Shown here: one piece after another, positions 49,646-60,700 of the stretch
Layout: each line of letters begins with the position of its first letter
Position numbering within the stretch: position 1 is the first letter of the stretch
Assembly (NCBI RefSeq): GCF_017916325.1
Contig: NC_090143.1
Location: forward strand, 1-64,000
DNA length: 64,000 nucleotides
From: Leishmania martiniquensis
Lineage: Eukaryota > Euglenozoa > Kinetoplastea > Trypanosomatida > Trypanosomatidae
Direction: 5' to 3'
The notes under the pieces: model-generated
Database searches by the model: none
What the model saw: only the letters and a program-made list of their open reading frames with translations
Told to the model about the DNA's origin: nothing
Made by a program: the position numbers and the translations under genes

Positions 49646-52600
49646 ATGTCGTCCCCCGCACCTACCGAAAGGTTTCGAACGTGCTCGGAGTTCATCGGCG
49701 CGGTTTGCGCGCGGGAGATGCCCAACAGCCCGTGTGTACAGATGTGCATTCTCACTATCGGCTTCGATGTCGAGGGCGTCATTGCACAGCTGCTGCACCA
49801 AAGCATGACGCTGAACAAGGGCCACCAACGCGTCTACTGCGTGATCGTCCCTGAGCGTCTTCCGCCGGGTGCAATAACACGCTTCGCCAGCGCCATTGAG
49901 CGGCATCTGTTTCGAAAGGACGCAAAGCGAGCGGTAACCGGCCAGGCCCATGCATGTGCCGCAGCGACCTCTCGTCCCACGTCTCATACGCCGGTGATTG
50001 CTATTGAAGAGGGAACAACCACGAAAGAGCGCTGCGCCGCTTTTCAGCGCGGGGCAGTCGTGGTTCTCACCAGCCACTCTCTGTGCGCTGATCTACTGCA
50101 CCGGCGGCTTGCGGTTGAGTTGGTTGGAATGACTGTGCTGGCGTTGCCCCACTCGCTGCTAGGCAGAGGGCGACTGCAAGATGCGCTGGCGCCACAGACA
50201 GCCTTCTGCGCTGAGCTGCTGCTGCGTAGTGGCGGCAGTGCGGCTTGCGCGCAGAGCCCCCCGCCCATCGTCCTCGTCTCAGATGCACCGATGCTGATGC
50301 AAAGTTTGGTGCAGCGGCATCACCTGGGGGCGGAGCGCTTCGCTCAGCAGCTGCACGTTGGCGATGTCCAACTGTTCCCAAGGTTCCGCCTGGATTTTGT
50401 GCGACACTTCGAAGAGCTCAGTCGTACGCAGCGACGCCCACTTGTCGTGGACCGTGTCGTGGCGCCCGTGGCACCAAGTGTCTTGGCCCTGGATGGCCTT
50501 CTTGCGAACATTGTGTTGGAGACGCTGCAGGAGCTGCAGCGGCTGGAGGAGCACCTTCAAAGGCGGCAAAGGGGCAGCGGTGACGACCCCCCTGCCGGGC
50601 CCTCAGCGGGGCGGGACTCGCGCACGAACACCGGATCTTTTGCCACCCGGCGTACGGCTGCTGCTGAGGAGGCGGATGAGGATGCCGCCGCGCTCCGCTT
50701 CCTGCCACGCACGAGGCTCACGGCGAATTCGGTACACGGCCGTCTCGGCTGCCGCAGCAACCGGCACAGTGACACGGCTGATGACACTAGTGCTACGTCG
50801 TACATCCGCCGCGGTTGGCGTGAAACGACGGAGCGCGATAGCAAGGGCATCCTCTTTAGGGGCATCAGCCAGGCGGCAGCTCTTTCAGTGGACTTCTCCG
50901 ACCTTGACAGCGATTTGCGCGCTGCCGTTCGCCGTCACGAGTCCCAGTGGCCGTACCGCCTCCTTGTGGAGAGCCTGATCGACGTTCGGAGGCTGCGTCG
51001 TGCGGCGCGCGGCACGGCGTACACATTTCTTCTCGAGTTGGAGTCCGTGCTGGAACGTCGACGGCCGTGGCGAAGCGTCTACGGGACCGGCACCACGCCA
51101 CCTGCTGCGCTGTGGACACTTTCCTCTTACTTTCACGATGTTGTCACGGTCGCAACGCAACGCATCGGGACAGTAGTGTACAAGCCCAGCGCTTCTTCCA
51201 CCGCTCGCAGTGCTTCTACGGACGGTGCCGAGTCGCGTCCTGCCAGCACAGCTGAGACCGTGGCTGTGGTGGTGGGCAGCAGCAGTGACAGTGAGGAGAG
51301 GGAGGGAGGGGTGGAGATTGTTGCTGCGACAGGTGCTACTGCTCCTTCGCCTGGCCAGATGACGACCTCGCCGGGCGGGGCGCGGGTACCTCAGCTCATA
51401 CCCAACACGGCGGAACGTGAAACCGATATGGAGGTGGTGGTGCGACTGGTGGTGAGCTGGTGTCGCACGGTGCTGCGCCGTCTCGCGCGTGAAAGCAGCG
51501 CCTCGACGAGCGCGTCAGCCTCTCACCCCGCGCTGCTTCTTCTTACCTTTGGCGCCAACGCCGTTGTGCGCTGCACGGAGCGCCTCACCAACTCGTTGGC
51601 GGCTTACCAGCAGTTGCAGCTTCGGCGATTCATGCGAGTGTACCAGGCCAAGTACGGCGTGGCTTTGACGGAGTTCGCCGAGGCCCAGCCGGCAGGTGAG
51701 GCGACGCCACAGCTCCCCACAGCGCTCTTCACGGGGGGAGAGGACGCCGCTATTGCTTTCAGCGACGGGGAGGGTGACGTGACAACGGACGAGGATAGCG
51801 GTGCGGACGGCCGCAGAGGTCAGGGTGCCACCGCTTTCACCCCGACACAGCGTGATGCACGTGCGTTGTACGCTGACGGGGCAGGTAACACCCACTTCGC
51901 GATGGCGGACACAGGCGCTTGCGCGTTTCACCAAGCCTTGCTTTCCCAACTGCCACCACTGCACGTCTGCAGCGGCGAGGGGGCAGACATGAAGTGTGGC
52001 GGTGAGTCTCAGCATACGGCACCGGCCACTCTCGCAGCGCCGCTCTTCCTGCTTGAAAGTGTGAGGGAGGGTGTCGTGATGCTGAGCCCCGATTGCCCTG
52101 ACACCGATGAGGGATGTGGGGCCAACGCATCCGCCACACTGAAGCGCCTACCACGTGTGCTGGTGTACGATGCATCTGGAATGTCAGCAACAGAGCTGAC
52201 CATGCTGCTGGACGGGTCGCACACTGCGCTGCAACTTACTGCCCCGTCGGCGGCAGCGCCGCAGATACTCGCAACGACCATCGATGATGCCAAGGGGACT
52301 GAGAGTAGCAGAGTCGTCTTGCGTGTCGATCGCGTTGTGTTAGCGCGCCAGGAGCTTGGCCTGCTGCGTCAGCTTGAGATGGCGCAGGACGAGCTGCCGA
52401 CGGAGCGGCTCGCGCATATTAAAGTGCAGCTTATTACGACCAGCTTAGCAGCGCTAGACTTCAAGAAGACGGTGCAGGCGGAGCGGCAGGCCTTCGAGAG
52501 CCTCGCGCACACGAAAGCCACACTGACCGGAACGCTGCTCGTAGAGCGGGCGTCGTTGCGGCAGACGGAGGAGGCGCTGGAGAGCGGAACGCAGGTGGGA

Positions 52601-53386
52601 CGCCGGCGCCCTGGTCTGCAGGGGAGCGGGACAGTGAGGCGGCCGACTGGGAGCTTCTTGCACATGCCCGCCCATCCGCCCCCGGAGGTGCCGTGCATCG
52701 TGTTCGATGAGCGCGAATTCCGTTCCTCATTGCCGTACCAGCTTTACTGTCGCGGTATGGAGCTCGTCCCGCTGACGCTGACGACGGCCGACTACGTCCT
52801 CTCCGCGGAGTACGCGGTGGAGCGTAAAAGTGTGCCGGACTACTTCCAGTCTCTCTTGTCTGGTCGCCTTCAGCATCAGCTTGCGGCGCTCTCCCGCAAG
52901 TATGCGCACCCTCTGTGCCTCATAGAGTTCCAACGCAGCATTCCATTTCAGCTGTCGCAAGGCCGCATCTACACCAAGACAGCAGGAGTTATGGCTGCCT
53001 TTCCTCGCGTCAGCTTTGTGTGGGCGCGCAGCCCTGCGCATGCAGCGGGTATGCTGGTGCTTCTGAAGAGGTCTGTAGCGGTCGCCAACGTGGACCCGGC
53101 GGATCCATCGCTCACAGGCACCTCTTTAGACCCTGCTAGCGCTGCGGACGCGGGCGGGGTAGCGATCGCCGCTGCGGAGCGGGAGACGGCACAGTATGCG
53201 GCGCGCGTCTTGTCAAAGCTACCGGGCATCACTCAGCGCAACGCGCCCCGTGTGATGGAGCTCTGCGGCTCGCTTATCGGCCTTGCCACGATCTCGAAGG
53301 ACTCGCTGGTGGCCGTCATGGGTGAGGAGGAAGCAACGCGTCTTTACAGCTTTCTCCATGCCCCTTTCCATGAGCGGGTGGACTAA
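49646..53386 (+). CDS. XPF: DNA repair endonuclease XPF/ERCC4 (Rad1) homologue
   Basis: 1,246 residues from the ATG at 49646, longer than animal XPF. The N-terminal third is the degenerate helicase-like region without Walker motifs (FDVEGVIAQLLHQ, VVVLTSHSLCADLLHRRL, LDGLLANIVLETLQELQRLEEHL). The middle holds low-complexity acidic and Ser-rich inserts. The nuclease domain is intact: CIVFDEREFRSSLP near 1020, ADYVLSAEYAVERKSVPDYFQSL near 1050-1065 with the ERK signature, and LCLIEFQRSIPFQL. A C-terminal tandem helix-hairpin-helix lies at about 1185-1245 (VLSKLPGITQRNAPRVMELCGSL). With ERCC1 it would cut 5' of bulky lesions in nucleotide excision repair. A GTG 12 bases upstream is not used as start. 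Confidence 0.95.
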   Translation: MSSPAPTERFRTCSEFIGAVCAREMPNSPCVQMCILTIGFDVEGVIAQLLHQSMTLNKGHQRVYCVIVPERLPPGAITRFASAIERHLFRKDAKRAVTGQAHACAAATSRPTSHTPVIAIEEGTTTKERCAAFQRGAVVVLTSHSLCADLLHRRLAVELVGMTVLALPHSLLGRGRLQDALAPQTAFCAELLLRSGGSAACAQSPPPIVLVSDAPMLMQSLVQRHHLGAERFAQQLHVGDVQLFPRFRLDFVRHFEELSRTQRRPLVVDRVVAPVAPSVLALDGLLANIVLETLQELQRLEEHLQRRQRGSGDDPPAGPSAGRDSRTNTGSFATRRTAAAEEADEDAAALRFLPRTRLTANSVHGRLGCRSNRHSDTADDTSATSYIRRGWRETTERDSKGILFRGISQAAALSVDFSDLDSDLRAAVRRHESQWPYRLLVESLIDVRRLRRAARGTAYTFLLELESVLERRRPWRSVYGTGTTPPAALWTLSSYFHDVVTVATQRIGTVVYKPSASSTARSASTDGAESRPASTAETVAVVVGSSSDSEEREGGVEIVAATGATAPSPGQMTTSPGGARVPQLIPNTAERETDMEVVVRLVVSWCRTVLRRLARESSASTSASASHPALLLLTFGANAVVRCTERLTNSLAAYQQLQLRRFMRVYQAKYGVALTEFAEAQPAGEATPQLPTALFTGGEDAAIAFSDGEGDVTTDEDSGADGRRGQGATAFTPTQRDARALYADGAGNTHFAMADTGACAFHQALLSQLPPLHVCSGEGADMKCGGESQHTAPATLAAPLFLLESVREGVVMLSPDCPDTDEGCGANASATLKRLPRVLVYDASGMSATELTMLLDGSHTALQLTAPSAAAPQILATTIDDAKGTESSRVVLRVDRVVLARQELGLLRQLEMAQDELPTERLAHIKVQLITTSLAALDFKKTVQAERQAFESLAHTKATLTGTLLVERASLRQTEEALESGTQVGRRRPGLQGSGTVRRPTGSFLHMPAHPPPEVPCIVFDEREFRSSLPYQLYCRGMELVPLTLTTADYVLSAEYAVERKSVPDYFQSLLSGRLQHQLAALSRKYAHPLCLIEFQRSIPFQLSQGRIYTKTAGVMAAFPRVSFVWARSPAHAAGMLVLLKRSVAVANVDPADPSLTGTSLDPASAADAGGVAIAAAERETAQYAARVLSKLPGITQRNAPRVMELCGSLIGLATISKDSLVAVMGEEEATRLYSFLHAPFHERVD

Positions 53387-54446
53387 AGGGCTTCCCCTCG
53401 TCCCTTCTGTGCTTGGGATGGAAGGCGGACAGAATGGATGTGCGTGGTGGGGACTTACGCATCTTTCACGCGTATACCTCTGTGCTGCTGTGCACACAAA
53501 CACCCGCAGGCAAGCATGCGCTTGCGCAGCCAGTGGCCATTCGCAAGTGTGCTGCTAAAGAATAGAAAGCGATACGGGGCGAGGGCAGGAGGGGCCGCGG
53601 CGGAGGAGGCGGCAGCGGCCCGGTGGTGGAGTGTAGAGGATCCTCCTGCCGCTGCCTGCTCGACTTGTCTCTCTTGGAGAGCGTGTCGTTACTTCTGCGC
53701 CTCTGTGTGGCTTCGTGCACCGCTGACCACGCCCACGTCAGCCGACGCGTCTGCTGGACGATGCGGAGCGTATGCCGCGAACGTGCAGCGATACGATGCG
53801 AGGCGACACACACACACGCACACCGTCATAATACCTGTGATCCTCAGGAGTGCGTGCGCTATGCTCGTGACAGTGACGGCGAGGGGCAGCCTTTCAGTCG
53901 GGCATGGACAGGTGGGCCCTTCCTCAAACGCGGCAGTATACGACCGCGCCATTCCAAAGCTCTGTTCATTATGCGTGGAGCCCTGAGGCTCTCTGGCCGA
54001 CGCTTCCGCCTCTGGCTGATTACACTCTGCTCTTCCTCTTCGCGCCCGTCTTCTTTGCCTTTAGCTTCTACAGGGCGGAGTCGCCTACACTTCCTCGCGG
54101 TGTTGTGAAAGTGCACGCGAGCGTGCTTTAGCTGCGGGCTTCTTTCTTTTTTTTATGTGTATGTGTGTGACACTTTCCCAGCATTGTATTAAACCAAAGC
54201 GTAGCCGCCTTTCTTTCTATACCCTTCTTGCCTCCGCCCGCGCTCTCCCCTCTTTCTCGGGAGAGGGCTCGGCTGCCCATCCTGATTGGCAAGAAAGCTG
54301 CGTTCAGTGAGACAGACGCGCGTGCTGTCGTCCATATTGACCGCCTCGCTGCTCATCTCCATTACTGCCACTGAACCACACGTACGCATGACAAATAGCA
54401 GCACCAAGCCATCTGCATTCTCGTCGCCCTCGACTACCTGAACAAG
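53387..54446 (+). other. Intergenic spacer before PIG-H
   Basis: Contains a short CA tract (about 53806-53823), T-rich runs near 54140-54158 and a C/T-rich run at about 54207-54258 followed by AG near 54262, a plausible splice acceptor for PIG-H. No gene supported. Confidence 0.4.
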
Positions 54447-56003
54447 ATGCAGCCACGACGCTCAAAGGTGGCCCCGGACCCGCTCCTCTACCCGGAGCAG
54501 ATGCCCACGATGGCGGCCGCAAGTCGCTTGCTGCCGTCGCCGAACGCGTCCGTGTATTGTGCTTCTACAGTGAAGCCCTTCTCGTTGCCAGGGCCGCTGA
54601 TGTCAAAGGAACGTCGGGAGCACCCCCGAAATGGAGCGCAGTATCCGCCGCGGTACGCCGGCGTCGTATCACCGGTGATGTCGCCGGGTACCGCCGCCCG
54701 TGGCGGTGTGGCGGAGGTCTTCTCGCCGAGCCTCAACGTATACCGTGCTGGAAGCAGCAGAATGACCTTCAGCATCGCTCCTAGGACCACCGTAGTCGTG
54801 AGCAATCACGTCACGAATACCGGCGCTGTGGTAAGGCTGGAGCAAGTGGACTACAGCAAGGCGATGCGCGCGTACCGCGTATGTCGGCAGGAGGGAGGCA
54901 TTGTAGCTGAGGAGCAACCGCAAGGCTGGCGCGGTGGATCCACCCAGCCATCCACACCGCTGCCGCCGTCGCTGGCCGCCTCTTATGGAAGTGCCTCGAG
55001 CTACGTAGCGAGCCCAACTACGGCCTCGGGGAGCGCGAGCCCCAACGGCCACGTCAGTGACAGTGCCCGTAATGGCGAGGAGGCGCTCGGTCATAGCTCG
55101 GCTCCGTGGCGCCTAGTGCTCTTGCGGTTGTTCGGCGCTGCGGATATGGTGCTGCTCGCCGTCGCCGTGGCGTGCTTCCTGGTCTTAGTGTCGCGACTAC
55201 GTGTCGCGGCATACGACCAGGGGGACAGTCAGAACACAGCGCCGTCGTCGTCCCTGGCGTGGCTGACGATGGCGCTGGCAGCGCTCACCTCTGGACGTGC
55301 CGTGGTGGACGAGGGCGCGGAAGCATGTGGCGTACGGCATGCTTCTGGTGAGGCGGTATTGGAAGGAGCCGCGCAGAGCCCTCGGGTGGCCTCATCGTTG
55401 TCAAAGACGGCCGCGACTTGTGTCACTGCCCCCAAGAGGGCGCTCTCAGCCTCCTATGCCCAGGCCACGGGCGCCCCGGCCTTGGATACGAGCCTCACTC
55501 TCACCCTGCTGGTGCTCTCCACCTTCCTATTGACGAAGCGGCTTGGTGGTGCACTGAGGCGGGTATACGTGGAGGAGATCCTCGTGATGCGTGGCGTTGG
55601 CCTGCAGCTCTCCGCGTACGACATTTTCAACACGCTGCGGTACCGCCGCTTCGTCGATCTTCTCATGCTTCGCTCATTAGTCATCCACGACGCGTTCTTA
55701 CGTTATCAGCCGATCTTCTTCCTCTCCTCGTCCGTGGAGAACAAAGCGGAGCGGATTGTGTACTTCCCTGAGACGCTGCCGCGCCTGGCGGTACTGCGGC
55801 CCGTCTTGAACGGCATTCGCGGGGTGCTCTACGGGGAGCCAGAGGACGGGCCGAGTTTAGCAGAGATGGAGGAGAGGTGGAGGAAGTCAGTGAGCGACCT
55901 CACCGAGGGCGACTTCTTCACGGAGGACAGCTTTGCCGAGGACACGACGACCACGCCAGACGATGCGTGCTTGTCTGACGTGACAGATCGTGAAGAGGAT
56001 TGA
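54447..56003 (+). CDS. PIGH: GPI-GlcNAc transferase subunit PIG-H (GPI15)
   Basis: 518 residues. The C-terminal PIG-H domain at about 375-470 shows the family line: YVEEILVMRGVGLQLSAYD (family EESLL...G.GVQL), RYRRFVDLLMLRSLVIHDAFLRYQPIFFLSSSV (family FI....I.DVVINE.I......YYL) and LPRLAVLRPVLNGIRGVLYGE. Two hydrophobic segments precede it, about 222-246 and 347-364, matching the hairpin anchor of PIG-H in the ER membrane. The N-terminal 200 residues are low-complexity and have no counterpart in the roughly 190-residue human protein, and about 100 residues separate the two membrane segments. PIG-H works with PIG-A, C, P and Q in the first step of GPI synthesis, essential for surface-coat anchoring. 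The tail is acidic. Confidence 0.85.
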   Translation: MQPRRSKVAPDPLLYPEQMPTMAAASRLLPSPNASVYCASTVKPFSLPGPLMSKERREHPRNGAQYPPRYAGVVSPVMSPGTAARGGVAEVFSPSLNVYRAGSSRMTFSIAPRTTVVVSNHVTNTGAVVRLEQVDYSKAMRAYRVCRQEGGIVAEEQPQGWRGGSTQPSTPLPPSLAASYGSASSYVASPTTASGSASPNGHVSDSARNGEEALGHSSAPWRLVLLRLFGAADMVLLAVAVACFLVLVSRLRVAAYDQGDSQNTAPSSSLAWLTMALAALTSGRAVVDEGAEACGVRHASGEAVLEGAAQSPRVASSLSKTAATCVTAPKRALSASYAQATGAPALDTSLTLTLLVLSTFLLTKRLGGALRRVYVEEILVMRGVGLQLSAYDIFNTLRYRRFVDLLMLRSLVIHDAFLRYQPIFFLSSSVENKAERIVYFPETLPRLAVLRPVLNGIRGVLYGEPEDGPSLAEMEERWRKSVSDLTEGDFFTEDSFAEDTTTTPDDACLSDVTDREED

Positions 56004-57083
56004 GAAGGGCATTTGTGTAAAGGGGGACGGCGAACTTGCTGGCCCCTACCCTGCATTCTTCCTGCTATCACCCTTCCCTTCCTTTGGCCGCTGCTGTCTT
56101 CGCTGTCCACCACGTTTTTTTTCACGCACAGCGCCTCTCTCTCTGGGCTCGCCGGAGCGCCCGTTGCGTGGAGAGGGGAGAGCGGAAGGGGGGAGGGCGT
56201 TGGTCTGACGCGCTTTGCGGCTTTGGTGCCTTTGAAGCGCCGCCGGTGATTTGCCCCCGACTCACTTCGCGCTCTCCTTTGCCCTGTGCGTGTGCGCGTG
56301 TCGATGTGCCGTGGGTGTGACTACTCATGCGTCTCTCCGTGAAGGTGAGTAGGGTGGCTCTGCTCCCTCTGCGCGTGGCAGGCGCGGAGGGAAATGTTTC
56401 AGGTATATGGACGTGCAGGTCGCAGCGGCGTGTGGGAGGGCCAGGGAGGCGCAGACGTACACGAACGGGTCCTCCTCTTTCCCCCTTTCCCTGAGGGAAT
56501 GGTCGAGGAGGTGGTGTCGTGATGGCCCTCACCGCGCGTCTCCAGCCTCTGTCACATGAGATTGCTCTGCTCCCGAACGGCGAGCACTTCGCCTCTCACG
56601 GGGGTCTCTGGTGCTAAACGAATCTCATTGCCTTCCCCCCGCGCCCCTCCTCACCGTCTCGCCTTCCCCCCCCCCCCCCCCCCCCAAGGGCCGTCGCGTC
56701 GCGCTTTTGTTGGCTTTCGCGCTCTCCGCCTCCGCCCTTTATGCGTTGTGCCGTTCCCATTTTTTTTTGTTCTGCTTGCGTTGCCCAGAAATCGCCAGCG
56801 TAGACAAACGCACTTGCGGTTCTCAATTCTACCGCAGCGATCGGTCGATCCCACCGACCACACGAATCCAAAGGGCAGCCGGCTCTCCCGATACCCGATA
56901 CAGTTTCCGGCTCCTCCGTCCAGCTTCTCGGGGCAGGCACCGCGTGCGTACCTCTCATTGCGTTTATGGAGAGGTGCTTCCTCAACCGCACCTGAACACA
57001 CCGCTGCATCGGGCGCACAATAGATAAAGGAGGCCGTTTCGTGTAGCTGCACCGGCGGCGGTGTAACAGTGGAGAGGGGGCTA
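56004..57083 (+). other. Intergenic spacer with a 20-base C run
   Basis: 1.08 kb. C/T-rich blocks at about 56040-56115 and 56630-56770, including an uninterrupted run of 20 C at 56666-56685. AG sites at about 56779 and 56798-56799 are candidate acceptors for the next gene. No gene supported. Confidence 0.45.
56666..56685. repeat. C20 homopolymer
   Basis: An uninterrupted run of 20 C within the pyrimidine tract upstream of the gene at 57084. Length in the assembly may be inexact because such runs are error-prone. Confidence 0.9.
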
Positions 57084-57782
57084 ATGCTTCGGTATCTCCG
57101 CCTACGCTGCTTTGCTTGCTCACAACCGATACCCCTGTGGTGGAATGCGTGGGCAGCGCGTAGGGCAATATCCACTCGCCAGGCGGAGCGCCTTCGACGC
57201 TCGTCCAGCACACCAACGGCGGGAGGCGTCGCCACCTCCCGTGCACCACCTAGCGGCGAAATTCGATCCCGCCGCGTCGCGAGCGGATCAGCACAGCGGT
57301 CAGCGACGACGTCATTGTCGAATGGTGCCTCTGACACGTTCGCCAGTGCGCCGTCGGCGGCATCTGCCGGGCGCGCAAAGCATCTGCCGGGCCGGTTCAA
57401 CCGTCTCACCGTGGAGCTGGGCTTTCTGGTTGCATTGTACCACTATGTGCTGGCGGAGGCTATTCACATCTACCTCACGTACCTCCTTCACTCGCACCGC
57501 TTAGGTATCGGCGACATGGGCAGCTGGCTGGGCACCGCGGGCGTGCCGGCGGATGGGTTTCTGAATGTTGGCCCAGTCGTGTACGGGCTGCAGCTGTCGC
57601 CACGGCTGTTTCTGAATCATCTCGTAGCGAATGCCTGCATGTACCCATCGATACCGCTCCAGCTGCGTTTTTGCATTGCGACGGCGCCGATTGTGCGCGC
57701 CCCATTTCAGGTGATCGGGCGGCTGCTGGGGGTGCCGAAGAGAGCCAGTGTGCCGAAGGCGCCACGCTCATCACCTGGTTAA
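57084..57782 (+). CDS. Hypothetical membrane protein, possibly mitochondrial
   Basis: 232 residues from the first ATG at 57084. The N-terminal 60 residues are strongly basic with many Arg and Ser and hardly any acid, as in a mitochondrial presequence. A hydrophobic segment at about 115-140 (ELGFLVALYHYVLAEAIHIYLTYLL) is followed by LGIGDMGSWLGTAGV and a second moderately hydrophobic part. The helix plus LG..D...WL order is loosely like DUF1279/FAM210 proteins, but the match is weak and I do not assign it. A GTG 15 bases upstream is not used. Confidence 0.7.
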   Translation: MLRYLRLRCFACSQPIPLWWNAWAARRAISTRQAERLRRSSSTPTAGGVATSRAPPSGEIRSRRVASGSAQRSATTSLSNGASDTFASAPSAASAGRAKHLPGRFNRLTVELGFLVALYHYVLAEAIHIYLTYLLHSHRLGIGDMGSWLGTAGVPADGFLNVGPVVYGLQLSPRLFLNHLVANACMYPSIPLQLRFCIATAPIVRAPFQVIGRLLGVPKRASVPKAPRSSPG

Positions 57783-60700
57783 TAGAGAGGTAGTTGGCTG
57801 GAGCAAGAGGCCAACGAGAGGGAGCCCCTCAGTCAGGAGACGTGACGCATGCGTTAGGGTGTGTGTTTCGTAGCTTGCACTGAATTGCTCTCGCTCAAGT
57901 GTGCTGCCTGCGCACACGTGCGAGCTGCTGTTCTTCAGGCTCGCACACGACGCCTCGAACACTCGGCGCCAGTGCTCCCTCCGCTGTCTTCGCCGTCCAC
58001 GCCCCGCTGTTGCTGATATCATCGCCACCTCTCGGATGAAGAGGGGCGGCGCGGGTATCCGCAGACATCTCCAGGTCATCACCGGATTCCTCCTCCACGT
58101 CGCTGCCTCTCTCTGAATCGTAGTTGCACTGACTCTGTACTGTGCGCCACCCTTCCGCTTCCCTCCCTCCACACATACACCCTCCCCCTTGCGGCGAGAG
58201 CCCAAAACGGGGTACCTCGTGCCATGCCGCTTTCTTCGCCCCTCCTCCCTCTCTTTGCGTCCTGCTCCATCCTCCCTCTCCCCCTTCGACCCTTATCACT
58301 GACCTCAACACACCACGCCTACGCGAAATAATCTCCCATCGATGGCACTCTCATGCACGCAAGCGCCCAGAGGTAAAACAGGCGAAAAAATCAAAGCGCC
58401 TTCCACGGCGCTCTTCTCCCTTGCCTGCAACCTTCACCTCCCTCCCTTCGCTGCCGCACCGAGAAGCGCGCGATCCGAGTCCGCACTCCGTTGCCCGACA
58501 TCGTTCCCTCTTCCCGCCCCTTCCCTGTCCGTCACACGCACACAGCGGGCGGTGATCCGCGCCCGGCGGAGCGCACACCGAAAGACGCACGTGATTCCAC
58601 AAACCTGTAAACATTCATTCGTTTGCGCTAATCTGCTGAGGGCATCTGACCACCAACTGCGTGACTGCTCTTGGCTCTCTGACGTGTAGCTGCGTTCCCG
58701 TTGCGGCGGCTTGGTGTGTGCTGTGTGCTGTAACCTCCCCTCCCCTCCTCCCTTCCTCTCCTTTTTTCTCGTTGTTTTCGCGACGTTCGGTTATCGCCCT
58801 CTCGAGTGTTTTTCCCTTTCCGTTTGCGCAGTCGATTTGCTGTTGTGTGTGAGATAAGTGTATCGACTCAAATGATTGTTTCACACACACACACACACAC
58901 ACTCACTCACTCCCTCACTCACGCTCGCGTTCCCTCGTTCAGATCTCCGACCTCTGTCTGTCTGTCTGTCTCTCTCTCTTTCGTTGTGTGTCTGCACGTC
59001 TGCGGTGTGTGACCTTTGCCATACTTCCGTTTTCGCTTCCTGCACTCTTCTTCTTTTTTTTTTGCAAGCTTCGTTTCTTCGCGCTCCCTTTCGCCCATTT
59101 CACCCTCCCCCCGTTCAACACTCTCCCTGCCCTCCCTGGACATGCCGTGGCAGCTGCGCCTCCTTACATTCCTATAGTCTCCTTTGCTTTTTTCTTCGTA
59201 TTTGGACATACGCCTCCTCCTCAACCGTGCCTTGGGCACCGCAGCAAACATCCTTGTCCTCATCTGCTTGCCTTCCTCCCTCTCCCTCTTGCGACCTTAT
59301 ACTGCACTTCCCCTCCCTCTGACCCGCTTTCCGCACCCCCCCCCCACTCACCTCTCCCCTCATCGCTCGGAGCTTCTTGCGCGCTGGCCGGCTCTTTCAT
59401 AACGGACAAGGGAGCGCTCCTCGTTCTTATCCTGAGTATTCCTGCCAAAGGCGCAAGAGCTTGGAGAGAGGGAGAGAGACGCAGTCGCACATAGACCGAG
59501 GCACAGTTACGTCTGCGTGGGTCAGAGGCATCGCTGGTGACCCGTGTCGGTCTCCCTCTTTTTGTACCGGCTTCTGTTTTCTCTACCTCCTCCCACGAGG
59601 AGGACTCTTGTGTCGAGGGGGGGTGAGGGGGACTGAGACGTACCCTCAAGTTGCGCACACGCCTATTCTTCTCTCCTCCATACGCTTCTGCGTCTGCCTG
59701 TCACACGGAGCTTTTAGAAGGGCGGCGCGCAACACTCGCAGCACACACCTGCCCACGCTCACACACAGAGGGAGACAGACGAGGGATAGACGGCGGAGGC
59801 GGCGGCGGCGGTGACTTTTGAGCCGACAAACGGGGAGGAGAGCCGTTCTGCTCATCTTTTCTGTGTGTGTGTGTGTGTGTTTGCGTGTCTGACATCGTTT
59901 CGCGTGGCTTCTATTCTACCGGAGTGCTCGTTGCCTCACCTTCTCCCCCCCCGCCTCCTCTTTTATTCGATCTCCTCCAGCATCCCGCGCGGGGGAGGAG
60001 GTGCCGCCGGGGATTCCCCCCTCTCTTTGCGTTCCTTTTTGTTTCCGTCGCTCTGCTTGCCGCTGCCGCCGCCGCCTTCTCCTTCTCGTCGTTACCCCTC
60101 CGTCTCATCCCCTCCTCCCCCTCCCCGCTTTACCTCTTCCTGTCTCTCCCTCTCTCTGCCATCTTGCGTGTAGCGGAGAGTGGTGGATTGCCAGCCCGAG
60201 CGTCCCTATCTATCTCTCCTTTGACCGCTGCGGCGCGTACCCTTTGGCCTTCGTTGCCGCCTCGCCCTCGCTGAAGGCGCGTCTGCCGGTGTCTGTCTGC
60301 GGGTGTAAATTTCCCCGTTGTATTTTCCTGCTGCCGCTTGTAACAGTGCTCCGCTTGCGCTATCACTTGTGCCTCTCTGTTTAGCCTCTTGAGCTCCCTT
60401 TGTTGGCTGTATTTTTCGGCTGCCACACTCTAACCGCTTTCATCGCTCCTCGGCTTTGTGAAAGATTCTCTTCGACTCGTGTCATCGCTCCCTCTCTCTC
60501 TGTGCGTGTGTATTCGCGTGTGAATTTTTTTTTACGTTCACGTGCATGAGTTTTCATTGCAGGCGCGCCCCTTTGTTTGTGTAGCTGCTCCCTTGCCTTG
60601 GGCTTTGTGTGCTGCGAGTCCTCGTTCGAGGAACCGTCTCCCTCCCACAACTTTGCAGGGCGGCTCATACACAGATACAGTTACCTTCGACGGGGCCCTT

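Noticed and set aside
53438..54108. Overlapping frames of 160-180 codons in the XPF to PIG-H spacer
   Set aside because: Translations of microsatellite and pyrimidine-rich DNA in spacer sequence; no motif or conserved pattern.
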